Positions 8,935 through 19,900 of a DNA stretch of 64,000 bases are shown one piece after another (positions within the stretch are counted from its first letter, which is position 1; each line of letters starts with the position of its first letter). Source of the DNA: Kiritimatiellota bacterium B12222 (GTDB lineage Bacteria; Verrucomicrobiota; Kiritimatiellia; SS1-B-03-39; UBA6053). Location: the NCBI GenBank assembly GCA_029719485.1, contig CP120722.1:124001-188000 (forward strand), given 5' to 3'. The position numbers and the translations under genes are program-made. Under the pieces are notes generated by a model. The model was not told the origin of the DNA. It did no database searches and saw only the letters and a program-made list of their open reading frames with translations.

Positions 8935-9953
8935 CCTTCCACCCAAGACCCTTCCAACAAAATCGTTTTCGGGATCTCAGGAATCCCCCGCTCATTGCGA
9001 TAAATTTGTGCCACCACCAAGTCGACGGCTGCCGCCCCAATTTGTCTCCAATTCTGATCCAACCCACTTAAGGGTAACTCAGAATCTGTGAATAACTTTG
9101 AGGGCAATGATAAATGGGCAAAAGCCACATCTTCCGGAATGCGTAGCTTCAGCTCTCTCATCAAATCCAGCAAAGCATCATGCCCCACCAACACCTCCGG
9201 TTGATGTCGCTCATACCAAGTAGTAAATTTGCGTAATATCGCATCTCGCGGAATCTCGGGGGCCAAAAAAATGGGCACCCGATCCTTCACCGGAAGGCGC
9301 AACAAATGCCCCGCCATATACGAACTCCAGGCATGCCCCACCTTACTATCCGATAAGGTATCAATCGCCAACCCTATCCGCCGATACCCCTTCTGCGTCA
9401 AATGATCCATTAAAATTTCCATACCGTGAAATTGATGGTGCGTCACCCGATGTAAACGCGGACTCAACAGCGAATCCCCTAAAGCCGCAGAACTCCACTG
9501 AGACCAGTCCAGATAATCCAAAGCCCCCGTCTCGGCCAAGGGACTCAAAATGACGCCCTGAATGTTCCGGGAATTTAATATTTTCCCAATCCGCCCCTTT
9601 TGCATCCCCTCTTGATTCAACCAAAAACTGTCGATCAGAAAACCCTGCTCTTCTGCACGATCACAAATACCCTGATAAGCCTCGCGAATAAATGTCAGGT
9701 CTTTCCAAGCCTCCGGACTGCCAAAATCGGAGAAAAATGCGAGATTTGCCTGATAAGGCACCGGACGGGAGGAACGGATATGGGCCATCAAACTGGACAC
9801 CATGGGATTGGTGCGATAGCCCATCTCCTCCGCCACCCGCTTCACTTCGTCGCGGGTTTTTTTGGAAATGCGGGGGTGATCTTTGAGTGCTAATGAGACG
9901 GTCATAGCACTGACGCCCATTTTCTGGGCAATCATTTTCATGGTCGGTCTCAT
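8913..9953 (-). CDS. LacI-family transcriptional regulator (module A)
   Basis: This is a 346-residue repressor-type protein. The N-terminal helix-turn-helix reads MKMIAQKMGVSAMTVSLALK, followed by the hinge region and a periplasmic-binding-protein-like sensor domain (about 60-335). The start at 9953 is preferred over the in-frame GTG at 9962 because GGGGGTGA lies about 5 bp upstream and the protein then starts in LacI style. Its last seven codons and stop are included in the 175 bp repeat. It is the distal gene of the leftward xylanase cluster and is the likely regulator of operators A1-A3; the inducer is probably a xylan-derived sugar (inference). Confidence 0.9.
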   Translation of the reverse strand: MRPTMKMIAQKMGVSAMTVSLALKDHPRISKKTRDEVKRVAEEMGYRTNPMVSSLMAHIRSSRPVPYQANLAFFSDFGSPEAWKDLTFIREAYQGICDRAEEQGFLIDSFWLNQEGMQKGRIGKILNSRNIQGVILSPLAETGALDYLDWSQWSSAALGDSLLSPRLHRVTHHQFHGMEILMDHLTQKGYRRIGLAIDTLSDSKVGHAWSSYMAGHLLRLPVKDRVPIFLAPEIPRDAILRKFTTWYERHQPEVLVGHDALLDLMRELKLRIPEDVAFAHLSLPSKLFTDSELPLSGLDQNWRQIGAAAVDLVVAQIYRNERGIPEIPKTILLEGSWVEGATTPEV

Positions 9954-10028
9954 TTCATTCACCCCCGCAGTATAGGAAGCTTCCTCCTGAATTACAACGG
10001 TTTCTTTTTCTCAGCTGTCCAACCAGGC

Positions 10029-11906
10029 TTAAGAACCCGGTTGTTTGGCTGGATCTACCTGATCTTTGGTCACCGAGGCATCTCCCATACGGAACTCATC
10101 GAAGTACATATACGCACGAGACTCATCTCCTTTCCAGGAGCCGGCCCCTTTGTACACGCCCATTTTAAAGAAGGGACCTTGCACTTTTTCTTCGTACCAA
10201 GTGGGCCCTTCATAATCGATGACCTGCTCGCCGTCCTTGAACAGACGGAAATATCCGCCACCACTCTTGGGAGACTGCCAGTTCACTTCCAATACGAAAT
10301 CCGTCCATTTGCCTCGATCCGCATCAATCGACCCAAAGCTGAACTCTTTCTTGGTCAGTTTATCACCGCCCATCCCATCCTGATACCGCAGTTTCATGCG
10401 CCAAGTATCATTGGAAATATACATACTGGTGGGCGGTCCGCCATCCTGCACATACTCTTTGCCTGTTCCCCAATCATGCCATTGGGTCACAATACTAAAG
10501 CTGCTTTGACCATCAAAATTTTCCGGAATAAAAATACTCCAGCCATACTTATATTCCCCATAAGCCGCCGAACGGTATCCGGTCATTTCTGAGCGGATAT
10601 TTTTGTGATCCATCATCACTTTCATGGCAAATTTTCCCGACCGAACCGGTTCCGGAGCAGCCACAATCAATTTGGTCCCTCCCTCTGTGGTGCGTACTTG
10701 AGAAAAATCAGCACTTTCGAAATCCACCACCGAAAGCGTTTCTTCCGGTAAAATACTCAGGGGATTGTAGTGTTTATAGGATTCCGCACCGGCCGGTGGC
10801 TCCGGGGGACGTGCCACCGATGCGCCAGCGCCTGAAGAAACCGCAGCCTGACCACCCACATTCAATAGAATTTCCGGAATCACCAATTCGCAATTCACAT
10901 TGTCTTTGGGACTATAAAGCCAGAGTTGCATAACTTTTGCACCGGCAGGTGCTTTCACTTTCACGCGTTTTTCTTTTCCAGCCGAGATCCATTGACGTTC
11001 TTCCGCCAGTTTCGTGCGGTTAAGATCCGATGCTTTGTTCGGAATCTTCGGTGCAAAAATCATATACAGAAATCCACCGCCGCTTCCACCGGGGGTCACC
11101 ACCGCTTCATACTCTTTGCCTGCCGTCACCGGCATCCATTTGATAATGCCAAGCCCATTTCCGGCATCCGTATCCGTCAAATGCACCCCTTCGGCATCGG
11201 TTTGAATAGCGGTCCCATTCCCTTTGGCAGGCGGATAAGCACTCCAACCATCCGGGATTCCGTCCCCATCGGCATCCGTAAAGGTCAGTGCACCTGCCGT
11301 CACTTGGGCGGCGGAGGATCCACTTGAAGCAGGCGCCGCAACCGGGGCCGCCGAAACCGCAGCGCCTTCCATTTCCGTTACCGCGATATTTTTGAAGGTA
11401 AGGTCACAGTTGGTATTGCCGTTCGGACTGTAAATCCATAGTTGCATAAACGACGAGCCCGCAGGAGCCACCGCAGAAATCGTCTTTTCTTTACCCGCGG
11501 AAACCCACTCCCGTTTTTCTGCTAATTTTATGTGATTGAGATCCGACGCTTTGTTCGGAATCTTTGGTGCAAAAATCATGTACACAAATCCACCACCGCT
11601 CCCTTCCGGTTTCACCACTACTTGATATTTTTTACCTGCTTTCACCGGCACCCACTGAAGCAGTCCCACCCCATTACTGCCATCACTGTCATACAAATGC
11701 ACGCCGCCGTCTGCAGCTATCTCAATGCGGGTACTTTCCCCTTTTCCATCCGGAAATGCGCTCCATCCATCCGGGAAGCCGTTGCCATCCGTATCTTGGA
11801 AGCTCGAATTTTCAATCGTAACCGCTTGTGCTTGCGAAAACACAAAGGGCGTGGCGGCCAACAAACCGCAAAGGTATAGGGTGGATATATTCTGTCTCAT
11901 CATCAT
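10029..11906 (-). CDS. Secreted polysaccharide lyase-like protein with two repeated N-terminal modules
   Basis: This is a 625-residue protein. The frame is open to 11999, but the run of three ATG codons at 11906-11898 precedes a clear signal peptide ending FSQAQA. Two homologous modules of about 150 residues follow, each with a D.DGNG.PDGWSA.P..KG motif, an FVYMIFAPKIPNKASDLN block and an MQLW.YSP...N block; they look like carbohydrate-binding jelly rolls. The C-terminal 250 residues resemble the heparin-lyase-like Polysacc_lyase family (PL20 type): RSEM, Y.WSIFIP, TQWHDWG, and a final YFDEFRMG. Uronic-acid polymer or side-chain cleavage is plausible beside a GH10 xylanase. Substrate is not determinable here. 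Confidence 0.7.
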   Translation of the reverse strand: MMMRQNISTLYLCGLLAATPFVFSQAQAVTIENSSFQDTDGNGFPDGWSAFPDGKGESTRIEIAADGGVHLYDSDGSNGVGLLQWVPVKAGKKYQVVVKPEGSGGGFVYMIFAPKIPNKASDLNHIKLAEKREWVSAGKEKTISAVAPAGSSFMQLWIYSPNGNTNCDLTFKNIAVTEMEGAAVSAAPVAAPASSGSSAAQVTAGALTFTDADGDGIPDGWSAYPPAKGNGTAIQTDAEGVHLTDTDAGNGLGIIKWMPVTAGKEYEAVVTPGGSGGGFLYMIFAPKIPNKASDLNRTKLAEERQWISAGKEKRVKVKAPAGAKVMQLWLYSPKDNVNCELVIPEILLNVGGQAAVSSGAGASVARPPEPPAGAESYKHYNPLSILPEETLSVVDFESADFSQVRTTEGGTKLIVAAPEPVRSGKFAMKVMMDHKNIRSEMTGYRSAAYGEYKYGWSIFIPENFDGQSSFSIVTQWHDWGTGKEYVQDGGPPTSMYISNDTWRMKLRYQDGMGGDKLTKKEFSFGSIDADRGKWTDFVLEVNWQSPKSGGGYFRLFKDGEQVIDYEGPTWYEEKVQGPFFKMGVYKGAGSWKGDESRAYMYFDEFRMGDASVTKDQVDPAKQPGS

Positions 11907-11950
11907 TCCATGGGTTAATGTAATAAAAAAAATTCTTAGTGAAAAAATAT

Positions 11951-13693
11951 TTAGGAAGCCTCTGTCTCTGGTCGCTCTTTTTTTCGACCGCTCCAACACA
12001 GCAAGAGTCCAACCGTAAAAATAAATCCGGCCAAGGCCAAAATAATCAACCGATCCGTCATCGTATTCGGCACCGCCAAAAATAGCGACATCAAGAGCCC
12101 CATCCCCAACACAATGCGTCCAATCAAGCTGGCCTGCTGCGCATCATTGCCCTCCCCAATTTCTTCGGCAAAATTCACCGGGGTGTGCATCCGTTTAAAA
12201 AAGGCCGCCTCGTTTTCCCGAAATTTATCGTTAGTATGAGCGCGGAAAAACCAACAGATCAAAGACGCACTCACCCCAAACCCCATCACCCACAAACTTC
12301 GTTGCTGAACCGTCCACGCCTCGCCTCCCGTTTTTTCCATAATCAAGGAATAAGCAGAGGGCAACATACCCGCGCAGAAAATAAAGAAATAGGACCAGGA
12401 AGGTAAACGCTTCAACACCAAACCAAAAATCAAAGGCATGGTCATCGGCAACCCGATCACACTCCCCACAATAAGGAACACCTCGAAGAGTTGCACGTCA
12501 CCCAGAGTGACCAATATCAACGAAAACATGATGATCACCGCTCCAATAATGGAGGAGCTCATCCGACACCACCGCAAATTGGTCCGATCGTCCAATTCAG
12601 GTAAATCAAGCACTCCACGCATGCGCGGCACAATGTTCCGCATAATGGTACTGGTCTGACCATTTAACCCCGAATCGATACTACTCATGGTGGCTGAAAA
12701 CATACCCGCAATTAAAACCCCCAACAATCCGTTGGGCAACAATTCCCGGGCAATCACCGAATACGCCGCCGTCGCCGGATCTTTCATCGGCAGGGCCATC
12801 ACCACATCCGCATATAAGAAACGCGCCACCATCGCGGGCAAAAACCAAATCACACTCCCCAGCGCCATCATCACCATGGCAAAAAAGGCCGCCCGGGTCG
12901 CTTCCCGTCCATCCTTGGCCGCCAAATATCGTCCGGCTGTTCCCAGGTTGATCTGATTGAGCAACTGCATAAAAAAGATGACGATACACCACTGCCAAGT
13001 AAAACGGTCTCCCGGGAATTCTCCAGGAGCTTTAATCCAAGTGAATGACGCCGCCACATCCGGCACCGCCACCGCTTCCATAAATCCACTCACCCCACCA
13101 ATGGCCACAAAAGAAAGAACCGCCAGAATCGTGGTGATCCCCATCAGTACCACCGCCTGCACAAAATCAGTGGCCATCACCGCCCAACTGCCGCCACTCA
13201 CAGAATAGGCCACCACAATCAAACCCGAGAAAAACACCGTCGGGACCAAGGGAAATCCAAACACCGAACTGACAAAAATGCCCAGCGCCCACAGCTGAAT
13301 CGCGGAACTGATCGGCCCCAACAACACCCCGACATAGGCCGAAAACTGCTCGGCCGAGGTCCCAAATCGTGAACGAATCACATCTGCACCCGTATAGGCG
13401 CGGGTCTGACGATACCACGGACCCAAAAACAATCCCCCACACAAAAATCCTAAGGTGTTCGCCAAATAGATCACCAGAAAAGTAGGTCCTGCCTCATAAG
13501 CGGCCGACCCGTTTCCTGTAAACGTAAACGCACTGATCCCCGACATCAACATGCTGCCACCCAGAATCCACCAGGTACCTTTGCCCCCCCCGCGAACAAA
13601 ATCACTCAGGTTGGTGTTAAACTTGGCGAACAACCCACCCAAAAACAACAGGCCAACAAAATAGACCCCGAGGGTTAAATATTCCAGGGTCAT
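11951..13693 (-). CDS. Sodium:solute symporter family transporter
   Basis: This is a 580-residue membrane protein with about 13-14 hydrophobic segments and the SSS-family early block GGSMLMSGISAFTFTGNGSAAYEAG. The start codon overlaps the stop of the GH10 xylanase gene as ATGA, showing translational coupling, and an AAGGA sequence lies upstream of the ATG. In this context it probably imports a xylan-derived sugar, uronate or short oligosaccharide with sodium, but the family also carries many other solutes. The lyase gene starts 44 bp downstream. Confidence 0.88.
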   Translation of the reverse strand: MTLEYLTLGVYFVGLLFLGGLFAKFNTNLSDFVRGGGKGTWWILGGSMLMSGISAFTFTGNGSAAYEAGPTFLVIYLANTLGFLCGGLFLGPWYRQTRAYTGADVIRSRFGTSAEQFSAYVGVLLGPISSAIQLWALGIFVSSVFGFPLVPTVFFSGLIVVAYSVSGGSWAVMATDFVQAVVLMGITTILAVLSFVAIGGVSGFMEAVAVPDVAASFTWIKAPGEFPGDRFTWQWCIVIFFMQLLNQINLGTAGRYLAAKDGREATRAAFFAMVMMALGSVIWFLPAMVARFLYADVVMALPMKDPATAAYSVIARELLPNGLLGVLIAGMFSATMSSIDSGLNGQTSTIMRNIVPRMRGVLDLPELDDRTNLRWCRMSSSIIGAVIIMFSLILVTLGDVQLFEVFLIVGSVIGLPMTMPLIFGLVLKRLPSWSYFFIFCAGMLPSAYSLIMEKTGGEAWTVQQRSLWVMGFGVSASLICWFFRAHTNDKFRENEAAFFKRMHTPVNFAEEIGEGNDAQQASLIGRIVLGMGLLMSLFLAVPNTMTDRLIILALAGFIFTVGLLLCWSGRKKERPETEAS

Positions 13694-16095
13694 GGTGTTT
13701 CGTCCTTTTGAAGGTGAAGGGTTAACGTGGGGAGCAGAAGATCCTCTTCTCCTCCGGGTCCGGCAATCGACAGCGTCGCCGCATCCGGTGCCACCAACAT
13801 GAGGGTCAATCCGCTACCCGCAGATTCACCCGCCACCCGGCGAAGTTCCCGACTAGTAAAGCTTTGCGCCACGCCCGGTTTTGCATCTCCCAACTCCACA
13901 TCCCCCACATACAACACCCGGGCATCGCCTAAATCAAATCCACCATCCGAGGCCGATCGACCCGGTGCATTTTCTGCGTTAAGCAGTGCCGGCTGCCAAT
14001 CCAACCCCAACTCCCCCTGTCCACTTACAAAACGGTGACTGAGTGCATAAATTTGAATACGACCGGGATTTGCGTCAGCATTCGCCAAGGAAAATCGTAG
14101 GTTCACGGTATCTAATACTTGCTCACGGGAAATCTCCGACAAATCAAATCGCATGTACAAAGCGCGGGAGGGTTCATTGTCCATGGCCAACGCATAGGCC
14201 CCATTTATTTCTGCGTCCATCGGTGGCACCAAAGCCAAAGCCCCCTCGCCTGCATCCACCGCAACCGAAACCTCCTCAACCCCTCCTTCGTCATCACGAT
14301 CGACCACTGCCGGCAACTTGCCAAGGGTCCAGGGATTCAGCGTCTCCAAACGGGTCGCCGGATCATCCAACTCTGTGAAGTCTTTCAGCGAAACCTCAAC
14401 GCTCAGCCCTTCGTCACCGAGACCAACCGCACGGCGCATTTTCCGACCGCCCACCCGAATCTCCAGTTCATAATCGCCCTTAAATCCCCGCATGGATACC
14501 TCACCATTGGCATCCGTTTTGCCATCGGCATCCGTCCACCAGTCGCCATAAACCCGTTTCAACCAGGCCAAGCCAGCAGGTTTCAAGGACCAGTCTTTAC
14601 GGAACAAGAACGCATTGTCTGTCCAGATCAAATCATCTTTAAACCCCCAGGTCGTAAACCCAACCGTGGCCGGATGACTAAACCACGCATGCAACAATTC
14701 GTCTAAATAACGCGCTTCATCCGCTTCGGTAAAACGTGAGTTGGCACTATATTCTGTCAGTTGCAAACGAAGCCCTAAGGGGGCCAAAAAATCTAAATCC
14801 TGTAAAACAGTCTGTCCCGAAGGCATGGTCCGATGCCACATGTGTCCTTGAATCCCCAAGCCGTCGATCGGCGCACCATTGTCCAATAAATATTTGGCCC
14901 AGTCATAGGCCCGCTGACGATTACCCGAATTCAATAAGATGTTATTTTCATTTAAAAATAAATATGCATTCGGTTCAAATTCATCTGCCCACTTAAACCA
15001 CTCGACCACCTTTTCCCGCCCGAAAACATCGATCACATCATGGTGATAGGTTGGTTCATTCACCACATCCCAATCCAAGGTCATGCCTGCAGTGGCCTCA
15101 AGGGTCTGTTTAAAATGCTCATAAATGAGCTCGTTCAACTCTTCAGGATTGTCCTCATTTTCTTTATATTCCGACGGCGTCATTCTCCAGCTCGACCAGA
15201 TCAACACATGCCCTCGAACCGAAATTCCCCGCGCGTTCAACCATTCCAAGGCCGCCACTGCCGGCTCAATACCATTCCGTGCAATCACCCGATCTTTTAG
15301 AGCGCCTTCAAAAGTGGCTGAATTAAAAAAGTTTGTAATCACATCCTGATAGATCAGATTTTGAGGGTCGCTGTCTGACAATAACATCTCCACTTTCACC
15401 GCGGTGCCAAAGGGATACGCATGCCGTTTCATGCGCAGAGCCACCTCTGCATTAGGCAAAGGCAAGCCTGCCTCATCCACCACCTTCACCTGCAAATCTG
15501 CCATCCGGTATTTCTCAATACGTGCATCCGCCTCCACCCGCCATGCTTCAGCTTCATCAACCGTCAACGCCCGCAGATGAACATTTCGAAATGAAATTTC
15601 ACCGCTCGCCGGATAAAACAATTGCAGCTCCAACCGAATGGCAGTGGCACCCGCCTCTACCGGAAACTGACGCCGCATCTCCTGCCAATCCGCATCCCCT
15701 TCCAAGCGGTCCAAGCTATATGCATTTCGAATTTCCCGCCCCTCAGCATCGAGATACGAAAGCATGATGCGACCGGAGTGCCAATTGTTTTCACCGCGTT
15801 GTACATCCTCCAAACGCACATCCGCCACCAACAACACTGCGGCAACCGCTTCGTCGGGCAAGCTGGCGCTTTGACGCAGCACCGTGAACTGCTTTTCATC
15901 TGTGGCCCGTAAGCTGATACTGGCCTCCGCAGCATCCCGATCCCAAATCACTTCTCCCTCGCCACCTTTTTCCCAAGCCAATGGCATCTGTTCAGTTCCT
16001 GTTCCTTGAAAAGTACCGTTGCTAAGGATCTCAATTCCAGGGAGTGCAAATGAAGCCAAAGGCATACAAACCAAAAATAATGCGAAAAATCTCAT
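13690..16095 (-). CDS. GH10 endo-1,4-beta-xylanase with flanking carbohydrate-binding regions
   Basis: This is an 801-residue secreted enzyme. The signal peptide is MRFFALFLVCMPLASFA, so the start at 16095 is chosen over the longer frame to 16206. A CBM4/9-like jelly roll covers about 20-175. The GH10 barrel (about 205-520) shows RGHVLIW, acid/base E347 in DWDVVNEP, GIQGHMW, and nucleophile E448 in QLTEYS. The remainder holds a short Ig-like segment and a region with YMRFDLSEI...VLDTVNLRFSLAN, typical of DNRLRE/CBM96-type C-terminal domains. It cleaves internal beta-1,4-xylosidic bonds outside the cytoplasm. Operator A2 lies 47 bp upstream; the symporter gene overlaps its stop. Confidence 0.92.
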   Translation of the reverse strand: MRFFALFLVCMPLASFALPGIEILSNGTFQGTGTEQMPLAWEKGGEGEVIWDRDAAEASISLRATDEKQFTVLRQSASLPDEAVAAVLLVADVRLEDVQRGENNWHSGRIMLSYLDAEGREIRNAYSLDRLEGDADWQEMRRQFPVEAGATAIRLELQLFYPASGEISFRNVHLRALTVDEAEAWRVEADARIEKYRMADLQVKVVDEAGLPLPNAEVALRMKRHAYPFGTAVKVEMLLSDSDPQNLIYQDVITNFFNSATFEGALKDRVIARNGIEPAVAALEWLNARGISVRGHVLIWSSWRMTPSEYKENEDNPEELNELIYEHFKQTLEATAGMTLDWDVVNEPTYHHDVIDVFGREKVVEWFKWADEFEPNAYLFLNENNILLNSGNRQRAYDWAKYLLDNGAPIDGLGIQGHMWHRTMPSGQTVLQDLDFLAPLGLRLQLTEYSANSRFTEADEARYLDELLHAWFSHPATVGFTTWGFKDDLIWTDNAFLFRKDWSLKPAGLAWLKRVYGDWWTDADGKTDANGEVSMRGFKGDYELEIRVGGRKMRRAVGLGDEGLSVEVSLKDFTELDDPATRLETLNPWTLGKLPAVVDRDDEGGVEEVSVAVDAGEGALALVPPMDAEINGAYALAMDNEPSRALYMRFDLSEISREQVLDTVNLRFSLANADANPGRIQIYALSHRFVSGQGELGLDWQPALLNAENAPGRSASDGGFDLGDARVLYVGDVELGDAKPGVAQSFTSRELRRVAGESAGSGLTLMLVAPDAATLSIAGPGGEEDLLLPTLTLHLQKDETP

Positions 16096-16141
16096 AACGT
16101 TTCTCTTATAGGACCCAGTGGGGTTTCGTAAACCACAAGTC

Positions 16142-16159
16142 GGGTTTACCCGTAAACTT
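16142..16159. promoter_or_regulatory. Operator A2 upstream of xylanase
   Basis: GGGTTTACCCGTAAACTT contains perfect half-sites GTTTAC and GTAAAC with a 2 bp centre, in the gap between the Verru_Chthon partner gene and the GH10 gene. A degenerate copy (GGTTTCGTAAACC, 16122-16134) lies between it and the start codon. It suggests a separate LacI-controlled promoter for the xylanase-symporter-lyase-lacI segment. Confidence 0.75.
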
Positions 16160-16202
16160 ACTTTTAGAAAACCTGGATGTTTTTTGTGTCGGCTACTGTT
16201 TT

Positions 16203-16961
16203 TCATTTTGCGTTTTTCGTTTCCCTGTTTGTTTCATGTAAGCGGCGATAGACCGCTTCCCGCTCAGAAATAGTGTAGAGTATATAGTCTGAATGCTGAG
16301 GATTTTGGGACGGCATCACAAAAATCAACATGCGCTGGGTTGGTTGATGACGCCAATAGGTCTGTCGCACCAAGACCGGCGTCCCAGCTTCAATGACATA
16401 AAATTGTACCGCAATATTTTCACGCTCTTGGGCCTGCGGTTGCACCAATGTGCTGGCCCGACTTTCCAAGCGATGAGCGTTCCCATCCAAGTCAAAAGCA
16501 AGTGGATATCCACTAAGGTTGATCACCCGATACGATCCAAACGGGAAGGCACTTTCTGCATCTTCCATCACCGTCGCACGATAAGTGGGTTTCCCTTCGA
16601 CCATGGAGGAAAACAAAATCACCAAAGGCTCTCGAATATCACTGGAAATCGGAGTTTGAAGCACCGGAATTTTCATTGCATTTCCTTCCGCATCCACAGC
16701 ATCTGTATAAATGCGCAGGACACCCGAATCATAAAGTTCATACCCCGTTGAACGTCGATTGGAACGCAAGGACAAGGGCACAAAAACATCCTCATCTGTT
16801 TGTAGATACAGCTCTTGAAGTGGTTCTTCAGACCAGGACAGCAGACGAACGTGCACCCCGGATCCTCCCTCCACCGCAACTCCGGAGATCAGTGGCAACA
16901 TCAAGCAGGAGAGACAAAGAAAGAAACGTGGGAAACAAAAGGTCATCATATTAAATTTCAT
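16203..16961 (-). CDS. Small secreted partner of the Verru_Chthon A-like protein (copy 1)
   Basis: This is a 252-residue protein with a signal peptide (hydrophobic stretch FFLCLSCLMLPLISGVA). The ATG at 16961 lies inside the end of the preceding giant gene, overlapping it by 11 bp; ATGs at 16949 and 16946 are alternatives. It is homologous to the 247-residue gene at 45327-46070: both share a FP..S....NL.G.PL block, an IQP/VQP block and a C-terminal Q.Y.L.T tail. No known domain is recognised. The repeated pairing with the giant pseudopilin-like gene suggests that the two products work together. Confidence 0.75.
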   Translation of the reverse strand: MKFNMMTFCFPRFFLCLSCLMLPLISGVAVEGGSGVHVRLLSWSEEPLQELYLQTDEDVFVPLSLRSNRRSTGYELYDSGVLRIYTDAVDAEGNAMKIPVLQTPISSDIREPLVILFSSMVEGKPTYRATVMEDAESAFPFGSYRVINLSGYPLAFDLDGNAHRLESRASTLVQPQAQERENIAVQFYVIEAGTPVLVRQTYWRHQPTQRMLIFVMPSQNPQHSDYILYTISEREAVYRRLHETNRETKNAK

Positions 16962-19900
16962 CGGGATCAAGGTAACGGAAGGAAAGAATCTCAAAACGGC
17001 GGCCAAAATTCTCAGGAGTTTCGGGCTCATAATTTCCCGAATTCACACCATTTGAAATCGGAGAAAGGGAATCCACAGGTTCAGGCACCCGCTGCACCAA
17101 GGCCTCACACCATACCGCCGCTGAGGGTTCCGTGGATGAGCCCGAAAGGCTTTCCCCATATGCACGCACCAAAAAAGTGTCTGATCGAGGTGTGAGTCGC
17201 GAACCGATCACCCGCAACACATCACTTTGCAACAAGTAACCCGGGGATCCTGCAACACTCTGAGAAACTTGATGCTCCGGATGCAACAAAGATCCATTTG
17301 CAGGTGACGCATTGGGAAAACGATTGTTCAATCCCGCACGTTCTATCGCGGCCTGCAAAGGACCACTCAAACCGGTATCATCATTTTCCAAGCGACGATT
17401 TACAAAGTCTGCCAAACTTAAAAAGGGTCCACGCATTTTCACTTCTTTCACCAGTTCTGTGGCCAAGTCCTCAATTTGAGCATCACTCAATTCCACAAAG
17501 CCCTTATATAAATCGGAATGCCCTTCCACGGGATATTCCATGCGACTGTAAAAAGTACCCGACACATTTTGCGTAGATCCATCGGCCATTTTAATCTCGC
17601 GTTTCCGCAGTCCGGAAAGCACCGATACCCAGGCCGATACCGATGTAGAATTGATGTTAAACACGCCTTCCTGCAACAGATGTGCCGCCACCCGCTCTGG
17701 ATCTAGCATGTCTTGCTCCACCTGATTTGTGGATACCCCCGCCATGGGTTCGTACACAAAATTGCGATTCAACAACGGCTCTTCTCCGTCCCGAAATGCC
17801 GTGGCCGTGCGATCCAAGGACCATCCCAAATCACTACGCGCCAAGAGCGTGGAAAAGAAATATCCATCCCACAACGCTTCATTCGTGAGGTACGACTGAT
17901 CCACGACACTAAAACCCGAATTACCCGCACCCAAATAATTATACACCGCATCACGGTCCACCAAAGGATGGGCAAATGAATTCCCCACCGCATAGGGAGG
18001 ATCATGAACAAATTGTCCCACTTCCACTTGGGCAAATCCCGCCACAGACATCATCGGCCCCTGAGGTACTTCAAACAACGGCAGCATTGTTTCACCCGTA
18101 CCCGTCACCGACGGCCCCCAATAGGCATTGTTGCGACCACTGCCAATGTCCAAGTCCAAATCAATTTCATTAAAACTGGTGATTTCATACAGGCGCGCTT
18201 CCCAGTTCGCAAGATCTCCATCCATAAACCGATTTTGCGAAATCATGGCGCGGGGATTGTAGGTACTGAGGACCGCGGCATCATCCGTTAACGGTTTTAA
18301 ACGCGCATCCATGACAAACAAGGGCACCCGGTCAGCCAACGAAGCACCCAACTCCAAGCCCGTATAATAATCACCTGTTAAAGATCCAATGGTCCGACCG
18401 CCTCCTGAAAGCGTTCCAATAGGAGTGTCTAACCGCCCTATCAACGCATCAGACTGATGGCTCCGATCCCAGGAATCACTGGATGCATTCAAGGTATCCG
18501 GGGTGAGAAATAAATAATTCCCCCAAGTACTTTTTAACTCCATTTCTATCCATACCCGGGATGTATCATCCAAGGTGATGGCTTCTACTTTATTGCCTCC
18601 GATCCCTGCGGATGATGTTCCAAACCGGTTGAAGTACAAACCCGAATCCTCTTCGTATTCAGGACCCGACGCGAGCCCCACTTGGTCCACCGTTTCAGTC
18701 CCGTACAGCAGTGGATCATCGGTGTTGGAGAAGGCAATAATTTCACCCGGCTCCATGACCATACGATCTGAAGGGCTGGAGCTTCCATCTTCGGTAAAGA
18801 TATAATTCACGTAGGTCCACGGTTTACTGGCTCCGGTCAACACCCGTATCCAATCATTGATATCATCAATTTCTTTATCCAAATCACCCAGCGCAGGCGC
18901 AAGATCTGCAGGATCCGGACGGCGGCGGATTTTCAAACTTTCTATCGGGAAGTCGATCGGAGAAAATTTGAACCCCCGAAACTCAATCGGCACATTGTAG
19001 GGATTGTGTAACACGACAATGTTATTCATCACCAATGCTAAATTCCCACCTTCACGGGCAAGACTAAACACATACATCACCCGCGTCACCACAGGCGCCA
19101 AGGCGGGCTCGGTCACCCGCATCACATTGCCCGATTGGTTCAAATTGCCAAACACATATAGACCCGAAAAGTTATCTAAATTACGTACATCCGCCTCTTT
19201 GGTTGAATTATAACTCAGCACGGGTGATTCGTTTCGACTCACCCCGTCAAAACGGTCCGGACGCGCAGCCCGCGCAGGCAATCCCTCATTCGCACCTAAC
19301 GCGGCCCGATCTTGATACATCAAGTAATAATTCCGCAACACATCCCAAGTAGGTCCGCGCACTTTTAAGTTGGATGAACTCCAATCCGCCGCCTCCGGAT
19401 TGCGTTCACTTGCAGGAGATGTCGTATTCCCCGAACGACCTTCCAAGGCGTACACATACCCCAAATCAAATCCCTGATTCCAACTGCCACTTTGATTCTC
19501 TTCCCCGGAATCAGAGAACGCCGATAGAGTATGAAATTCGGCATCGGATTTTTCAAATGCCAGGGTCAAATCGGTTTTTAATCCACCCCGAGCCGTGTCA
19601 CTGAGCACCCCCATGGTCATCAGGGTTGCATGATGAAATTCTTCACGACTTCCCTCCGCAAAATCGAGGTCCACCAACCCGACTGAACGCCAAGTCGGCA
19701 AACGATCAATCAAATGCGCACTTTCAATCAGCACCGACTCTGTGCTCCCCAACGCCGAAAATCCAGGTAAGGTTTCCGCGGCCTGCCGTTGCGCCAACAG
19801 TTGTGAGGCATAACCCGTGAGCGTAGATTTTCCATGATCAGGATCCTGGAGAGCAAGCGAAGCTTTTACTCCCTGATCCAACACCAAGTAGGCATAACGT

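Noticed and set aside
8738..9067. Open frame of 109 codons on the minus strand in the tandem array
   Set aside because: It is another frame across the array and the lacI end; the same peptide stretch repeats with the units and has no start context.
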